A stretch of DNA of 11,436 nt from Actinomycetota bacterium (GTDB taxonomy: Bacteria; Actinomycetota; UBA4738; G016210805): contig JACQTL010000108.1 of NCBI GenBank assembly GCA_016210805.1, positions 1-11,436 of the forward strand. Direction: 5' to 3'. Positions 1 through 6,900 of this stretch are shown piece by piece. The position numbers were made by a program, and so were the translations under genes. The notes under the pieces were generated by a model that did no database searches, had not been told where the DNA came from, and was given only the letters and a program-made list of their open reading frames with translations. Positions within the stretch are counted from its first letter, which is position 1. Each line of letters begins with the position of its first letter.

Positions 1-1
1 G

Positions 2-469
2 TTCGCCGGGTACCAGCGGTTCTACGAGGCCGAGCCGGACGACGATCGCAACCTCGCGTTCTTCGGCCGGTTCGTGGCCCCCAGCGATCGGGGACTGCTC
101 CTCAAGGCCGAGGACGGCGATCGGGTCGTGGGGTTCGCCACGATCTACTGGACCCACAGCTCGACGCATGCCGCCGACGTCGCCCTGATGAACGACCTGT
201 ACGTGGCGGAGTCGCACCGGGGTCGCCGGATCGGCCGGCGCCTCATCGAGGCCGTGGTCGGCGCGGCACGGGAACGCGGGTGCCGCCACGTCGAGTGGCT
301 CACCGCCCCCGACAACCGCGCGGCGCGACGCCTGTACGACCGCACCGGCGCGGCCAGCAGCGAGTGGGTGGCCTACGAGATCGTGCCGGGCCCGGCGGCC
401 GGGCCGGCCGGGGCCGTCGAGCCGAGTCAGGCCAGCTCGGGCATCGGGCGGTCGGGGTCGATGTCGTAG
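2..469 (+). CDS. GNAT-family N-acetyltransferase (5' truncated by window edge)
   Basis: The frame is open from base 2 to a TAG at 467-469, so the true start lies outside the window; a GTG at 74 is internal because the upstream in-frame residues (FAGYQRFYEAEPDD) look like normal GNAT N-terminal sequence. The acetyl-CoA-binding signature of the fold is visible: a strand reading DLYVAESHRGRRIGRRL (the R-x-x-G-x-G/A type pyrophosphate loop followed by the alpha-3 helix), then a second core segment ending in AARRLYDRTGA, typical of GNAT motif B. The family transfers an acetyl group from acetyl-CoA to an amine; the substrate (amino acid, small amine or protein) cannot be told. The last 25 or so residues are a Pro/Gly/Ala/Ser tail that overlaps the 3' end of the opposing aceE gene by 43 bp and is probably not part of the fold. 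Family assignment is firm, substrate unknown. Confidence 0.88.
   Translation, partial: FAGYQRFYEAEPDDDRNLAFFGRFVAPSDRGLLLKAEDGDRVVGFATIYWTHSSTHAADVALMNDLYVAESHRGRRIGRRLIEAVVGAARERGCRHVEWLTAPDNRAARRLYDRTGAASSEWVAYEIVPGPAAGPAGAVEPSQASSGIGRSGSMS
389..405. terminator. GC hairpin at the GNAT/aceE convergent junction
   Basis: A perfect 7 bp inverted repeat (GGCCCGG, 3 nt loop CGG, CCGGGCC) lies just beyond the aceE stop codon, 22-38 nt downstream in the aceE direction, and inside the last codons of the GNAT gene. There is no U-tract on either side. It could act as a U-less terminator for aceE, of the sort proposed in high-GC actinobacteria, or simply be chance in very GC-rich DNA. The structure is seen directly; the function is inferred. 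Confidence 0.35.
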
Positions 470-3117
470 CGCTGTATCGCCTCGACCACCGCCTCGGGCT
501 TCACCTCGCCCATCCGGGCGAGGGCCGAGAGCACCGCGACGACGACGTGCTCGGCGTCGACCTCGAAGAACCGCCGGAGGGCCTCGCGGGTGTCCGAGCG
601 GCCCCACCCGTCGGTCCCCAACGAGATGTACGGCTGGTGGACCCACCTGGCGATCTGGTCCGGGACCGATCGCATCGAGTCCGACACCGCCACCACCGGC
701 CCCTCGTGCGCCTCCAGGCACTCCACGACGTACGGGGTCCGGGCCGCCTCGCCGGGGTGCAGGCGGTTCCACCGCTCGGCCTCGATCGCGTCCCGGCGGA
801 GCTGCTGGTACGAGGTCGCGCTCCACACGTCGGCCGAGACGTCGTGGTTCTCGGCGAGGAGCTCCTGGGCCCGGAGGGCCTGCTGGAGCAGGGCCCCGGA
901 GCCCAGGACGTGGGCCTTGTGGCGCTTCCCCTCGTTGGGCCCCTCCCGGAACCGGTACAGCCCCTCGACGATCCCGTCCCACTGGCCCTCGGGGAGCGCG
1001 GGCTGCGGGTAGTTCTCGTTGTAGAGGGTGATGTAGTAGAGGACGTCCTCGCCGTCCTCGACCATCCGCCGGAGCCCCTCCTTGACGATGGCCGCCGACT
1101 CGTAGGCGAAGGCTGGGTCGTAGGCGCGGCAGGCCGGGTTGGTCGAGGCCAGGAGCAGCGAGTGGCCGTCCTCGTGCTGGAGGCCCTCCCCGTTCAGCGT
1201 GGTCCGCCCGAACGTGGCCCCCATGAGGAACCCGCGGGCCCGCTGGTCGCCGGCCGCCCAGATCAGGTCCCCGATCCGCTGGAAGCCGAACATCGAGTAG
1301 AAGAGGAAGAACGGGATCATGGGCTCGCCGTGCGTCGCGTACGACGTGGCCGCCGCTATCCACGAGGCCATGGAGCCGGCCTCGGTGATCCCCTCCTCGA
1401 GGATCTGCCCATCCTGCGACTCCCTGTACGCGAGGAGGTGCGCGGCGTCGACGGGCTCGTAGCGCTGCCCGTGGGCCGCGTAGATCTGGAACTCGGCGAA
1501 CAGCGACTCCATGCCGAACGTCCGGGCCTCGTCGGGGATGATCGGCACGACCCGTCCGCCGACCTTCTTGTCCCGCATCAGGTCGCGGAGGAGCCGGACG
1601 AAGGCCATCGTGGTCGAGACGGGCTGCTTCGTGCCCTCGTTGAACTGCTCCCACACCTTCTCGTTCGGGAGGTCCACGCCTCCGGCGACCACCCGGCGCT
1701 CGGGGAGGAAGCCGCCCAGGGCGTGGCGGCGGGCCAGCATGGACTGGACCTCCCGGGAGTCGGTGCCGGGGTGGTGGTAGGGCGCGAGCCCGTCGTCGGT
1801 GATCTTCGAGTCGGGGATGGGGAGCTCGAGGCGGTCGCGGAACACCTTGAGCTCCTCGACCTTCAGCTTCTTCATCTGGTGGGTGACGTTGCGGCCCTCG
1901 AACGACTGGCCGAGGGCCCATCCCTTCACCGTCTTGGCCAGGATCACCACCGGGGCGTCGCGGAGCTCCACCGCGCTCGCGTAGGCCGCGTAGAGCTTGC
2001 GGTAGTCGTGGCCACCCCGGCGGAGGCGCTGGAGGTCCTCGTCCGACAGGTGGGAGACCATGTCGGCGAGGCGCGGGTCCGGGCCGAAGAAGTTCTCCCG
2101 GATCCACGCCCCCGACTCCACCACGGCCTTCTGGAACTCCCCGTCCAGCGTGGTGTCCATCTTGTGGACCAGCACCCCGTCGGAGTCCCGGGCCAGCAGC
2201 TCGTCCCACTCCCGGCCCCAGACGACCTTGATCACGTGCCAGCCGGCGCCCCGGAAGATCGACTCCAGCTCCTGGATGATCTTCCCGTTGCCCCGCACGG
2301 GGCCGTCCAGCCGCTGCAGGTTGCAGTTCACGACGAAGATCAGGTTGTCGAGCCCCTCCCGGGCGGCGATGGACAGCGCGGCCATGGACTCCGGCTCGTC
2401 CATCTCGCCGTCCCCGACGAACGCCCACACCCGCTGGCGGGAGGTGTCGCGGACCCCCCGGTGGTGGAGGTACCGGTTGAACCGGGCCTGGTAGATCGCC
2501 TGGATCGGGGACAGGCCCATGGACACCGTGGGGAACTCCCAGAACCGCGGCATCAGCCGGGGGTGCGGGTACGAGGACAGCCCGCCGTCGAAGAAGGCCT
2601 CCCGGCGGAAGTGGTCGAGCTGCTCCTCCGTCAGCCGGCCCTCCAGGAAGGCCCTGGCATACATCCCGGGGGCCCCGTGGCCCTGGATGTACACCTGGTC
2701 GCCCCCGCCCTCGGCGTCCTTGCCCCGGAAGAAGTGGTTGAACCCCACCTCGTAGAGGGAGGCCGACGAGGCGTAGGTCGAGATGTGCCCGCCGATCCCG
2801 TCGTACTTCTTGTTGGCCCGGGAGACCATCACCGCCGCGTTCCACCGGATCAGCCGGCGGATCCGCCGCTCGAGCTCCTCGTCGCCGGGGAAGTAGGGCT
2901 CCTGCTCCGGGGGGATCGTGTTGATGTAGTGGGTGGACACCATGGAGGGGAGCCCGATCTGCTTCGAGCGGGCGTGGAACAGGATCCGGTGCAGGAGGAA
3001 TCGGGCCCGGGCCGGGGACTGGTCGATCACCTCGTCCAGCGCGGCGATCCACTCCTCGGTCTCGGCCGGATCGATGTCCGGGAGCTGCTCCTTGAAGGCG
3101 TCGAACATGTCACTCAC
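427..3117 (-). CDS. aceE: Pyruvate dehydrogenase E1 component, homodimeric (AceE type)
   Basis: Thiamine-diphosphate-dependent E1 of the pyruvate dehydrogenase complex: it decarboxylates pyruvate and reductively acetylates the lipoyl group of E2, feeding acetyl-CoA to the TCA cycle in the cytoplasm. At 896 aa it has the full length of the single-chain homodimeric form (E. coli AceE is about 887 aa), not the split alpha/beta form. The ThDP/Mg2+ motif is intact: GDGEMDEPES at residues 235-244 through NCNLQRLDG at 264-272. Other family hallmarks are HISTYASSASLYEVGFNHFF and GQGHGAPGMYARAFLEGRL-like sequence (IQGHGAPGMYARAFLEG) in the N-terminal third and the DEARTFGMESLF segment in the middle domain. 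The GTG start at 3117 overlaps a GGGGTGA sequence that would sit 6 nt before an ATG at 3108, so the true start may be that ATG (three residues shorter). No aceF (E2) or lpd (E3) gene is next to it. A promoter candidate lies in the 76 bp gap from the RCK genes. Confidence 0.97.
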   Translation of the reverse strand: MSDMFDAFKEQLPDIDPAETEEWIAALDEVIDQSPARARFLLHRILFHARSKQIGLPSMVSTHYINTIPPEQEPYFPGDEELERRIRRLIRWNAAVMVSRANKKYDGIGGHISTYASSASLYEVGFNHFFRGKDAEGGGDQVYIQGHGAPGMYARAFLEGRLTEEQLDHFRREAFFDGGLSSYPHPRLMPRFWEFPTVSMGLSPIQAIYQARFNRYLHHRGVRDTSRQRVWAFVGDGEMDEPESMAALSIAAREGLDNLIFVVNCNLQRLDGPVRGNGKIIQELESIFRGAGWHVIKVVWGREWDELLARDSDGVLVHKMDTTLDGEFQKAVVESGAWIRENFFGPDPRLADMVSHLSDEDLQRLRRGGHDYRKLYAAYASAVELRDAPVVILAKTVKGWALGQSFEGRNVTHQMKKLKVEELKVFRDRLELPIPDSKITDDGLAPYHHPGTDSREVQSMLARRHALGGFLPERRVVAGGVDLPNEKVWEQFNEGTKQPVSTTMAFVRLLRDLMRDKKVGGRVVPIIPDEARTFGMESLFAEFQIYAAHGQRYEPVDAAHLLAYRESQDGQILEEGITEAGSMASWIAAATSYATHGEPMIPFFLFYSMFGFQRIGDLIWAAGDQRARGFLMGATFGRTTLNGEGLQHEDGHSLLLASTNPACRAYDPAFAYESAAIVKEGLRRMVEDGEDVLYYITLYNENYPQPALPEGQWDGIVEGLYRFREGPNEGKRHKAHVLGSGALLQQALRAQELLAENHDVSADVWSATSYQQLRRDAIEAERWNRLHPGEAARTPYVVECLEAHEGPVVAVSDSMRSVPDQIARWVHQPYISLGTDGWGRSDTREALRRFFEVDAEHVVVAVLSALARMGEVKPEAVVEAIQRYDIDPDRPMPELA

Positions 3118-3147
3118 CCCGACCGACGGCGAAGGCGTCCGGTTACC

Positions 3148-3175
3148 AGACTACGGGTTCGGGCCGCGGTGTGAA
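3148..3175 (-). promoter_or_regulatory. aceE: Candidate sigma-70-type promoter of aceE
   Basis: On the minus strand TTCACA (3175-3170, five of six matches to TTGACA) is followed after 16 bp by TAGTCT (3153-3148, fitting the TAnnnT form of actinobacterial -10 boxes). Transcription would start near 3141, giving a leader of roughly 25-33 nt before aceE. It would make aceE independent of the upstream RCK pair. A second possible -10, TAACCG within GGTAACC (3147-3141), lies just downstream. This is pattern matching only. Confidence 0.4.
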
Positions 3176-3193
3176 GGGGAGCCGGCCGGGGGC

Positions 3194-3871
3194 TCAGGCG
3201 TCCGGCGAGGCCACCAGCGTCTGGCGGAGGCTCTCCTCGGCCTCCGGGGAGGCCAGGGCCAGGACCTCGTCCCCGGGGACCAGCACGGTCTCGGGCTGGG
3301 GGATCACCACGTGCCCCTCCCGGACCACGGCCATGATGGCGCTGTCCGGGGGGAGCCGGAGCTCGTAGAGGGGGCGCCCGGCGTTGGGGGAGTCCTCGGG
3401 GAGGGTCACCTCCACGATGGCCACCCGGCCTCCCTCCAGCCGGAGGAGGCGGACGAGGTCCCCGACCGTCACGGCCTCCTCGACCAGGGAGGTCAGGAAG
3501 TGGGGCGGCGAGACCGCCTCGTCCACCCCCCACTGCTCGGTGAACAGCCACTCGTTCCGGGGATGGTTGACCCGGGCCAGGACCCGGGGGACCGCGTGCT
3601 CCTGCTTGGCCAGGAGCGAGACGACCAGGTTGTCCTCGTCGTCGCCCGTGGCCGCCACGACCACGTCGGCGGTGCCCATCCCCACCTTCTCGAGGACCCA
3701 GGGCTCGCAGGCGTCGCCCAGCACGTACTCGACGGAGTCCGGGGCCTCCTCCCGGCCCCGGCGCAGGGTCGCGGGGTCCTGCTCGATCACGGTGACCGAG
3801 TGTCCCTGCTCGGCGAGCTCGACGGCGAGGTGCCGGCCGATGTTTCCCGCCCCGGCCACGATCACCCGCAC
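3194..3871 (-). CDS. trkA: TrkA-family potassium uptake regulator (RCK_N + RCK_C), second of pair
   Basis: A 225 aa cytoplasmic regulator of K+ transport. Residues 1 to about 120 form the Rossmann RCK_N domain, with the dinucleotide-binding loop GAGNIG (7-12) at the N-terminus and an acidic residue (E30) at the end of strand 2, which in this family contacts the nucleotide ribose; the VVVAATGDDEDNLVVSLLA stretch is typical. The segment ARVNHPRNEWLF and the WGVDEAVSPP turn link to an RCK_C (TrkA_C) domain from about residue 140 to the end. RCK proteins bind NAD(H) or ATP/ADP and gate a membrane subunit. It starts at a GTG four bases after the TAG of the upstream paralogue; a strong GGGGAGGGG Shine-Dalgarno (about 7 nt spacing) lies in the upstream gene's end, so translation is probably coupled. 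It resembles the ceoC type of the mycobacterial pair as I recall it. No TrkH/KtrB partner is present here. Confidence 0.93.
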   Translation of the reverse strand: MRVIVAGAGNIGRHLAVELAEQGHSVTVIEQDPATLRRGREEAPDSVEYVLGDACEPWVLEKVGMGTADVVVAATGDDEDNLVVSLLAKQEHAVPRVLARVNHPRNEWLFTEQWGVDEAVSPPHFLTSLVEEAVTVGDLVRLLRLEGGRVAIVEVTLPEDSPNAGRPLYELRLPPDSAIMAVVREGHVVIPQPETVLVPGDEVLALASPEAEESLRQTLVASPDA

Positions 3872-3875
3872 GGGC

Positions 3876-4535
3876 CTACCCCTCCCCGATCGGCTCGAGG
3901 AGGTCGTCGAGCTCCTCGAGCGCGTCGCGATGGACGATCACGTGGGCCACGTCGCCCTCCTGGAACGTGCTGGCCGGCTCGGGGATGAACCCCGATCCCC
4001 CCCGGTCGACCCCGGCGACCAGGACCTTCCCCGGCGAGGAGAGGTCCGCCACGGCCTTGCCCACGAGGTGCGAGGGGATGGCCATGCGGAGGCGGAAGAG
4101 GTCGCCGGCGGCCAGGCTCTCCCGCATCTCCTCCCGGGGGTGGAACAGCATCATCATGATCTGGCGGGCCGTCCACCGGACCGAGGCCACCGTCGGGATG
4201 TTCAGGCGCTCGTAGATCTCGGCCCGCTGCGGGTCGTAGATCCGGGCGATGACGATGGGCACGTGGTAGTGCTCCCGGGCCACCCGGGCCGAGACGATGT
4301 TGGAGTTGTCGCCGCTCGACACGGCGATGAAGGCGTCGGCCTCCTTGATGCCCGCCTCCTCCAGCGTCTCCTGCTCGAACCCCACGCCGAGGACGGTGCG
4401 GGCCTGGAATCCGGGGGGGAGCCGGTCGAAGGCCTCCGGCCGCTTGTCGATGATGGTCACCTCGTGGCCGGCCTTGGCCAGCTGGATCGTGAGCTCGACC
4501 CCGACGCGCCCACAGCCCATCAGCAGGACTCGCAT
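3876..4535 (-). CDS. trkA: TrkA-family potassium uptake regulator (RCK_N + RCK_C), first of pair
   Basis: A 219 aa paralogue of the next gene. It has the RCK_N nucleotide-binding loop GCGRVG (7-12) and D30 at the end of strand 2, followed by the conserved ADAFIAVSSGDNSNIVSARV segment and ARIYDPQRAEIYERL. The C-terminal part (about 140-219) is an RCK_C domain ending in an acidic EELDDLLEPIGEG tail. The difference at position 30 (Asp here, Glu in the partner) may mean the two subunits prefer different nucleotides, as would suit a heteromeric gating ring. It is divergent from the KimA-like permease across 75 bp, matching the order I recall for mycobacterial ceoB/Rv2690c. No Shine-Dalgarno precedes the ATG (upstream bases read CTTCCCTTCCT), so a leaderless or near-leaderless message is likely. 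The family is certain, the transport partner is not. Confidence 0.93.
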   Translation of the reverse strand: MRVLLMGCGRVGVELTIQLAKAGHEVTIIDKRPEAFDRLPPGFQARTVLGVGFEQETLEEAGIKEADAFIAVSSGDNSNIVSARVAREHYHVPIVIARIYDPQRAEIYERLNIPTVASVRWTARQIMMMLFHPREEMRESLAAGDLFRLRMAIPSHLVGKAVADLSSPGKVLVAGVDRGGSGFIPEPASTFQEGDVAHVIVHRDALEELDDLLEPIGEG

Positions 4536-4610
4536 AGGAAGGGAAGGTTACAACCGGGCGCCGCCCGGCGTCGCGCGCGACCGGCCTTCGTTGCGCGACA
4601 ATCGGGGGCC
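4536..4610. promoter_or_regulatory. Divergent control region between the RCK pair and kimA-like gene
   Basis: This 75 bp region must hold the promoters of both directions. Seen directly: CCGGGC-GCC-GCCCGG (4554-4568, perfect 6 bp arms), a perfect 12 bp palindrome GTCGCGCGCGAC (4570-4581), and a repeat of its right half, GCGCGAC, at 4593-4599, exactly 18 bp further on. Minus-strand TAACCT (4550-4545) ends 9 nt before the RCK ATG; plus-strand GACAAT (4597-4602) ends 8 nt before the permease GTG. Neither start has a Shine-Dalgarno, so both may be leaderless or nearly so. No convincing -35 box is present. The region is too short for a ydaO-type c-di-AMP riboswitch. The palindromes are candidate operators (inference). 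Confidence 0.45.
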
Positions 4611-6872
4611 GTGGCCACTCGACTGAAGCGCCTCCTGGTGGGCCGGGCCCTGGCCAGCCACAAGGCGGAGCACCAGCTGCTCCCCAAGCGGCTGGCCCTG
4701 CCCGTGTTCTCCTCCGACCCCCTCTCCTCGAACGCCTACGCGACCGAGGAGATGATGCTCGTCCTGGTGACCGCGGGGACCGGAGCCCTGTCCCTGATGT
4801 TCCCGATCGGGGCGGCCATCGCCCTCCTCCTGGTCATCGTGATCACGTCGTACCGCCAGACCGTCCGGGCCTACCCCCACGGCGGCGGCTCGTACATCGT
4901 GTCCCGGGAGAACCTGGGCACCCTCCCCGGGCTGGTCGCGGCGGCGGCCATCCTCACCGACTACGTCCTCACGGTGGCCGTGAGCATGACGGCCGGAACG
5001 GTCGCCGTGACCTCGGCCGCGCCCTCCCTGACCCCCTACCGGGTGGAGATCGCCCTGGTCTTCGTGGCCCTGGTGACCCTGGCCAACCTCCGGGGGGTCC
5101 GGGAGGCGGGCCGGATATTCGCCGTGCCCACCTACGGCTTCGTCGCGGTGGTCTACATCACGCTGGCCACGGGGTTCGTGCGCTGCCTGGGCGGCTGCCC
5201 CGTGGCCGAGAGCGCCGGCCTCCCCATAGAGGCCCACGCCTCGCTGACCCTCTTCCTGATCTTCCGGGCCTTCGCCTCGGGGGCCACGGCGCTCACCGGG
5301 GTGGAGGCGATCGCCGACGGCGTGCAGGCCTTCCGCCGCCCCCAGTCCAGGAACGCGGCGACCACGCTCGCCATCATGGGCACCTTCAGCATCTCCATGT
5401 TCCTGGGGATCACGTTCCTGGCCCGGCGCCTGGGGATCCGGGTCGCCGAGGACCTGGAGCACCAGAAGTCGGTCCTGGCCCAGATCGGGGACACGGTCTT
5501 CGACGGCGGCTTCATGTTCATCGCCCTGCAGGTGTTCACGGCCGGGATCCTGTTCCTGGCCGCGAACACGGCCTACCAGGACTTCCCCCGGCTCTCGGCC
5601 ATCCTGGCCAGGGACCGGTTCATGCCTTCCCAGTTCCGGAACCGGGGGGACCGGCTCGTGTACTCGAACGGGGTCCTCGTGCTCGCCGTCGTGGCCGGCT
5701 TCCTGATCTGGTTCTTCGACGCCGAGCTCACCCGGCTGATCCAGCTCTACGTGGTGGGGGTGTTCACGGCGTTCACCCTCTCGCAGTCGGGCATGGTGCG
5801 GCGCTGGCTCCGGGTGAAGGGCGAGCGATGGCGGCGGAGCCTGGTCATCAACGCCATCGGGGCGGCGACGACCGGCGTCGTGCTCGTGATCGTGTCCGTC
5901 ACCAAGTTCACGCGGGGCGCCTGGATGGTCATCGCCGCGATGCCGGTGTTCGTGCTCGGGTTCCTGGCCGTGCAGCGCCACTACGCCTCGGTCAGCGGGT
6001 CCCTCCGCTCCCGGGGCCTGTCGGCGGCCGTGGAGGCGTCGAACACCGTCGTGCTGCTGGTCCAGGAGCTGGACCTGGCCGTGGGAGAGGCGGTGGCCTA
6101 CCTCCGGACGATCCGGCCGCAGCGCGTGATCCCGCTGTACACGGGCCCGGGGCCCCTCCACGAGGACCTGGTGGACCGGTGGAGGCGGCTGGCCCCCCGG
6201 CTGGGCGACCTGGTGGCCCTTCCCGGGGACCGGTCGTGGCGCTCGCTCCGGGACTACCTGCGGGCGGTGCCCCGCGAGGAGAACGGGTTCGTCACGGTGA
6301 TCGTGCCCGAGGTGGTCCGGAGCCGCTCGGTGATCCGCTACCTCCGGCAGGCCGGGGCGTTCCGCCTGAAGCTCCGCCTGTTCTTCGAGCCGGAGCTGGT
6401 GGTCGCCAACGTCCCCCTCCTGCCCGAGGAGATCGTGGAGGCCTCCCAGTTCGCGGACCGCCCGGTGGAGCCGACCCGGAGCGTCGTGATCGTCCCCATC
6501 TCTGCGGTCCACGACGCGACGGTCGAGGCCGTCCGGTACGCGAAGGCCCTGCGGGCCGCCCACGTGGAGGGGCTCTTCTTCGCCGGGGAGCAGGAGGAGG
6601 TCGGCCCGCTGCTCGAGGACTGGGCCGGCCGGGAGATCGACGTGCCCCTCTCGGTGGTGGAGGCCCCCTTCCGCGACATCGGCCCGCCCCTCCTCGACGA
6701 GGTCCGGGGGCACACCGGCCGGGGGGACACCGTGGTCACCGTCGTGCTGCCCGAGTTCGTGGTCAGCAGGTGGTGGCACCATCTGCTCCACAACCAGAGC
6801 GGCTTCTACGTCAAGCGGCTGCTCCTGTTCGAGCCCCGGGTCGTCGTGACGAGCGTCCCGTTCCACCTGTGA
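4611..6872 (+). CDS. KimA/YdaO-like APC-superfamily potassium permease with duplicated C-terminal domain
   Basis: A 753 aa integral membrane transporter. From the GTG at 4611 the protein begins ATRLKRLLVG, and residues about 30-455 form the 12-helix APC/LeuT-fold core with SSDPLSSNAYATEE, the YPHGGGSYIVSRENLG loop, LTDYVLTVAVS and ALTGVEAI. The residues I recall as K+-coordinating in Bacillus KimA are kept: D36, Y43, D117, T121, S125, and T229/E232 (one off the KimA numbering). The agreement also supports this start. KimA is a high-affinity K+/H+ symporter inhibited by c-di-AMP at its cytoplasmic domain. This protein is about 145 residues longer because the USP-like C-terminal domain occurs twice (about 478-604 and 624-753); the second copy ends in RWWHHLLHNQSGFYVKRLLLF, very close to the KimA end. 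No Shine-Dalgarno is evident. It heads a likely operon with the HD gene, 28 nt on. Database names may just say APC amino-acid permease; the residues favour potassium. Confidence 0.9.
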   Translation: MATRLKRLLVGRALASHKAEHQLLPKRLALPVFSSDPLSSNAYATEEMMLVLVTAGTGALSLMFPIGAAIALLLVIVITSYRQTVRAYPHGGGSYIVSRENLGTLPGLVAAAAILTDYVLTVAVSMTAGTVAVTSAAPSLTPYRVEIALVFVALVTLANLRGVREAGRIFAVPTYGFVAVVYITLATGFVRCLGGCPVAESAGLPIEAHASLTLFLIFRAFASGATALTGVEAIADGVQAFRRPQSRNAATTLAIMGTFSISMFLGITFLARRLGIRVAEDLEHQKSVLAQIGDTVFDGGFMFIALQVFTAGILFLAANTAYQDFPRLSAILARDRFMPSQFRNRGDRLVYSNGVLVLAVVAGFLIWFFDAELTRLIQLYVVGVFTAFTLSQSGMVRRWLRVKGERWRRSLVINAIGAATTGVVLVIVSVTKFTRGAWMVIAAMPVFVLGFLAVQRHYASVSGSLRSRGLSAAVEASNTVVLLVQELDLAVGEAVAYLRTIRPQRVIPLYTGPGPLHEDLVDRWRRLAPRLGDLVALPGDRSWRSLRDYLRAVPREENGFVTVIVPEVVRSRSVIRYLRQAGAFRLKLRLFFEPELVVANVPLLPEEIVEASQFADRPVEPTRSVVIVPISAVHDATVEAVRYAKALRAAHVEGLFFAGEQEEVGPLLEDWAGREIDVPLSVVEAPFRDIGPPLLDEVRGHTGRGDTVVTVVLPEFVVSRWWHHLLHNQSGFYVKRLLLFEPRVVVTSVPFHL
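6042..6869 (+). repeat. Tandem USP-like domain duplication inside the KimA-like protein
   Basis: Two homologous halves are encoded here: residues about 478-604 (6042-6422) and about 624-753 (6480-6869). They align over the strand-helix start (NTVVLLVQELDLAVGEAVAYLR against RSVVIVPISAVHDATVEAVRYAK) and more strongly at the end (VTVIVPEVVRSRSVIRYL...LRLFFEPELVVANVPLL against VTVVLPEFVVSRWWHHLL...LLLFEPRVVVTSVPFHL). As I recall, Bacillus KimA has one such domain, corresponding to the second copy. The first copy has diverged and lost the HNQS signature. Confidence 0.75.
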
Positions 6873-6900
6873 CGCCGATGAGGAGGAGGTGACCGATCGG

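Noticed and set aside
280..3174. A 964-codon open frame antisense to aceE
   Set aside because: Arg/Pro/Gly/Val/Leu-rich composition without any domain; it is the shadow of a GC-rich gene whose third positions avoid stop codons. The aceE protein on the other strand is unmistakable.
3384..4610. Upstream extension of the KimA-like frame giving a 1162 aa protein
   Set aside because: The extension is antisense to the two RCK genes and lacks any domain. Starting at the GTG at 4611 places D36, Y43 and D117 at the same positions as I recall for KimA.
4536..4610. ydaO-type c-di-AMP riboswitch before the KimA-like gene
   Set aside because: The region is only 75 bp, the message is probably leaderless, and no riboswitch-like core is visible.
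4548..6866. A 772-codon open frame antisense to the KimA-like gene
   Set aside because: Low-complexity His/Asp/Gly/Arg-rich shadow; the plus-strand permease has full family motifs.
6889..6900. GTG at 6889 as the start of the HD-domain gene
   Set aside because: It overlaps the AGGAGGAGG ribosome site, which is correctly spaced for the ATG at 6901.
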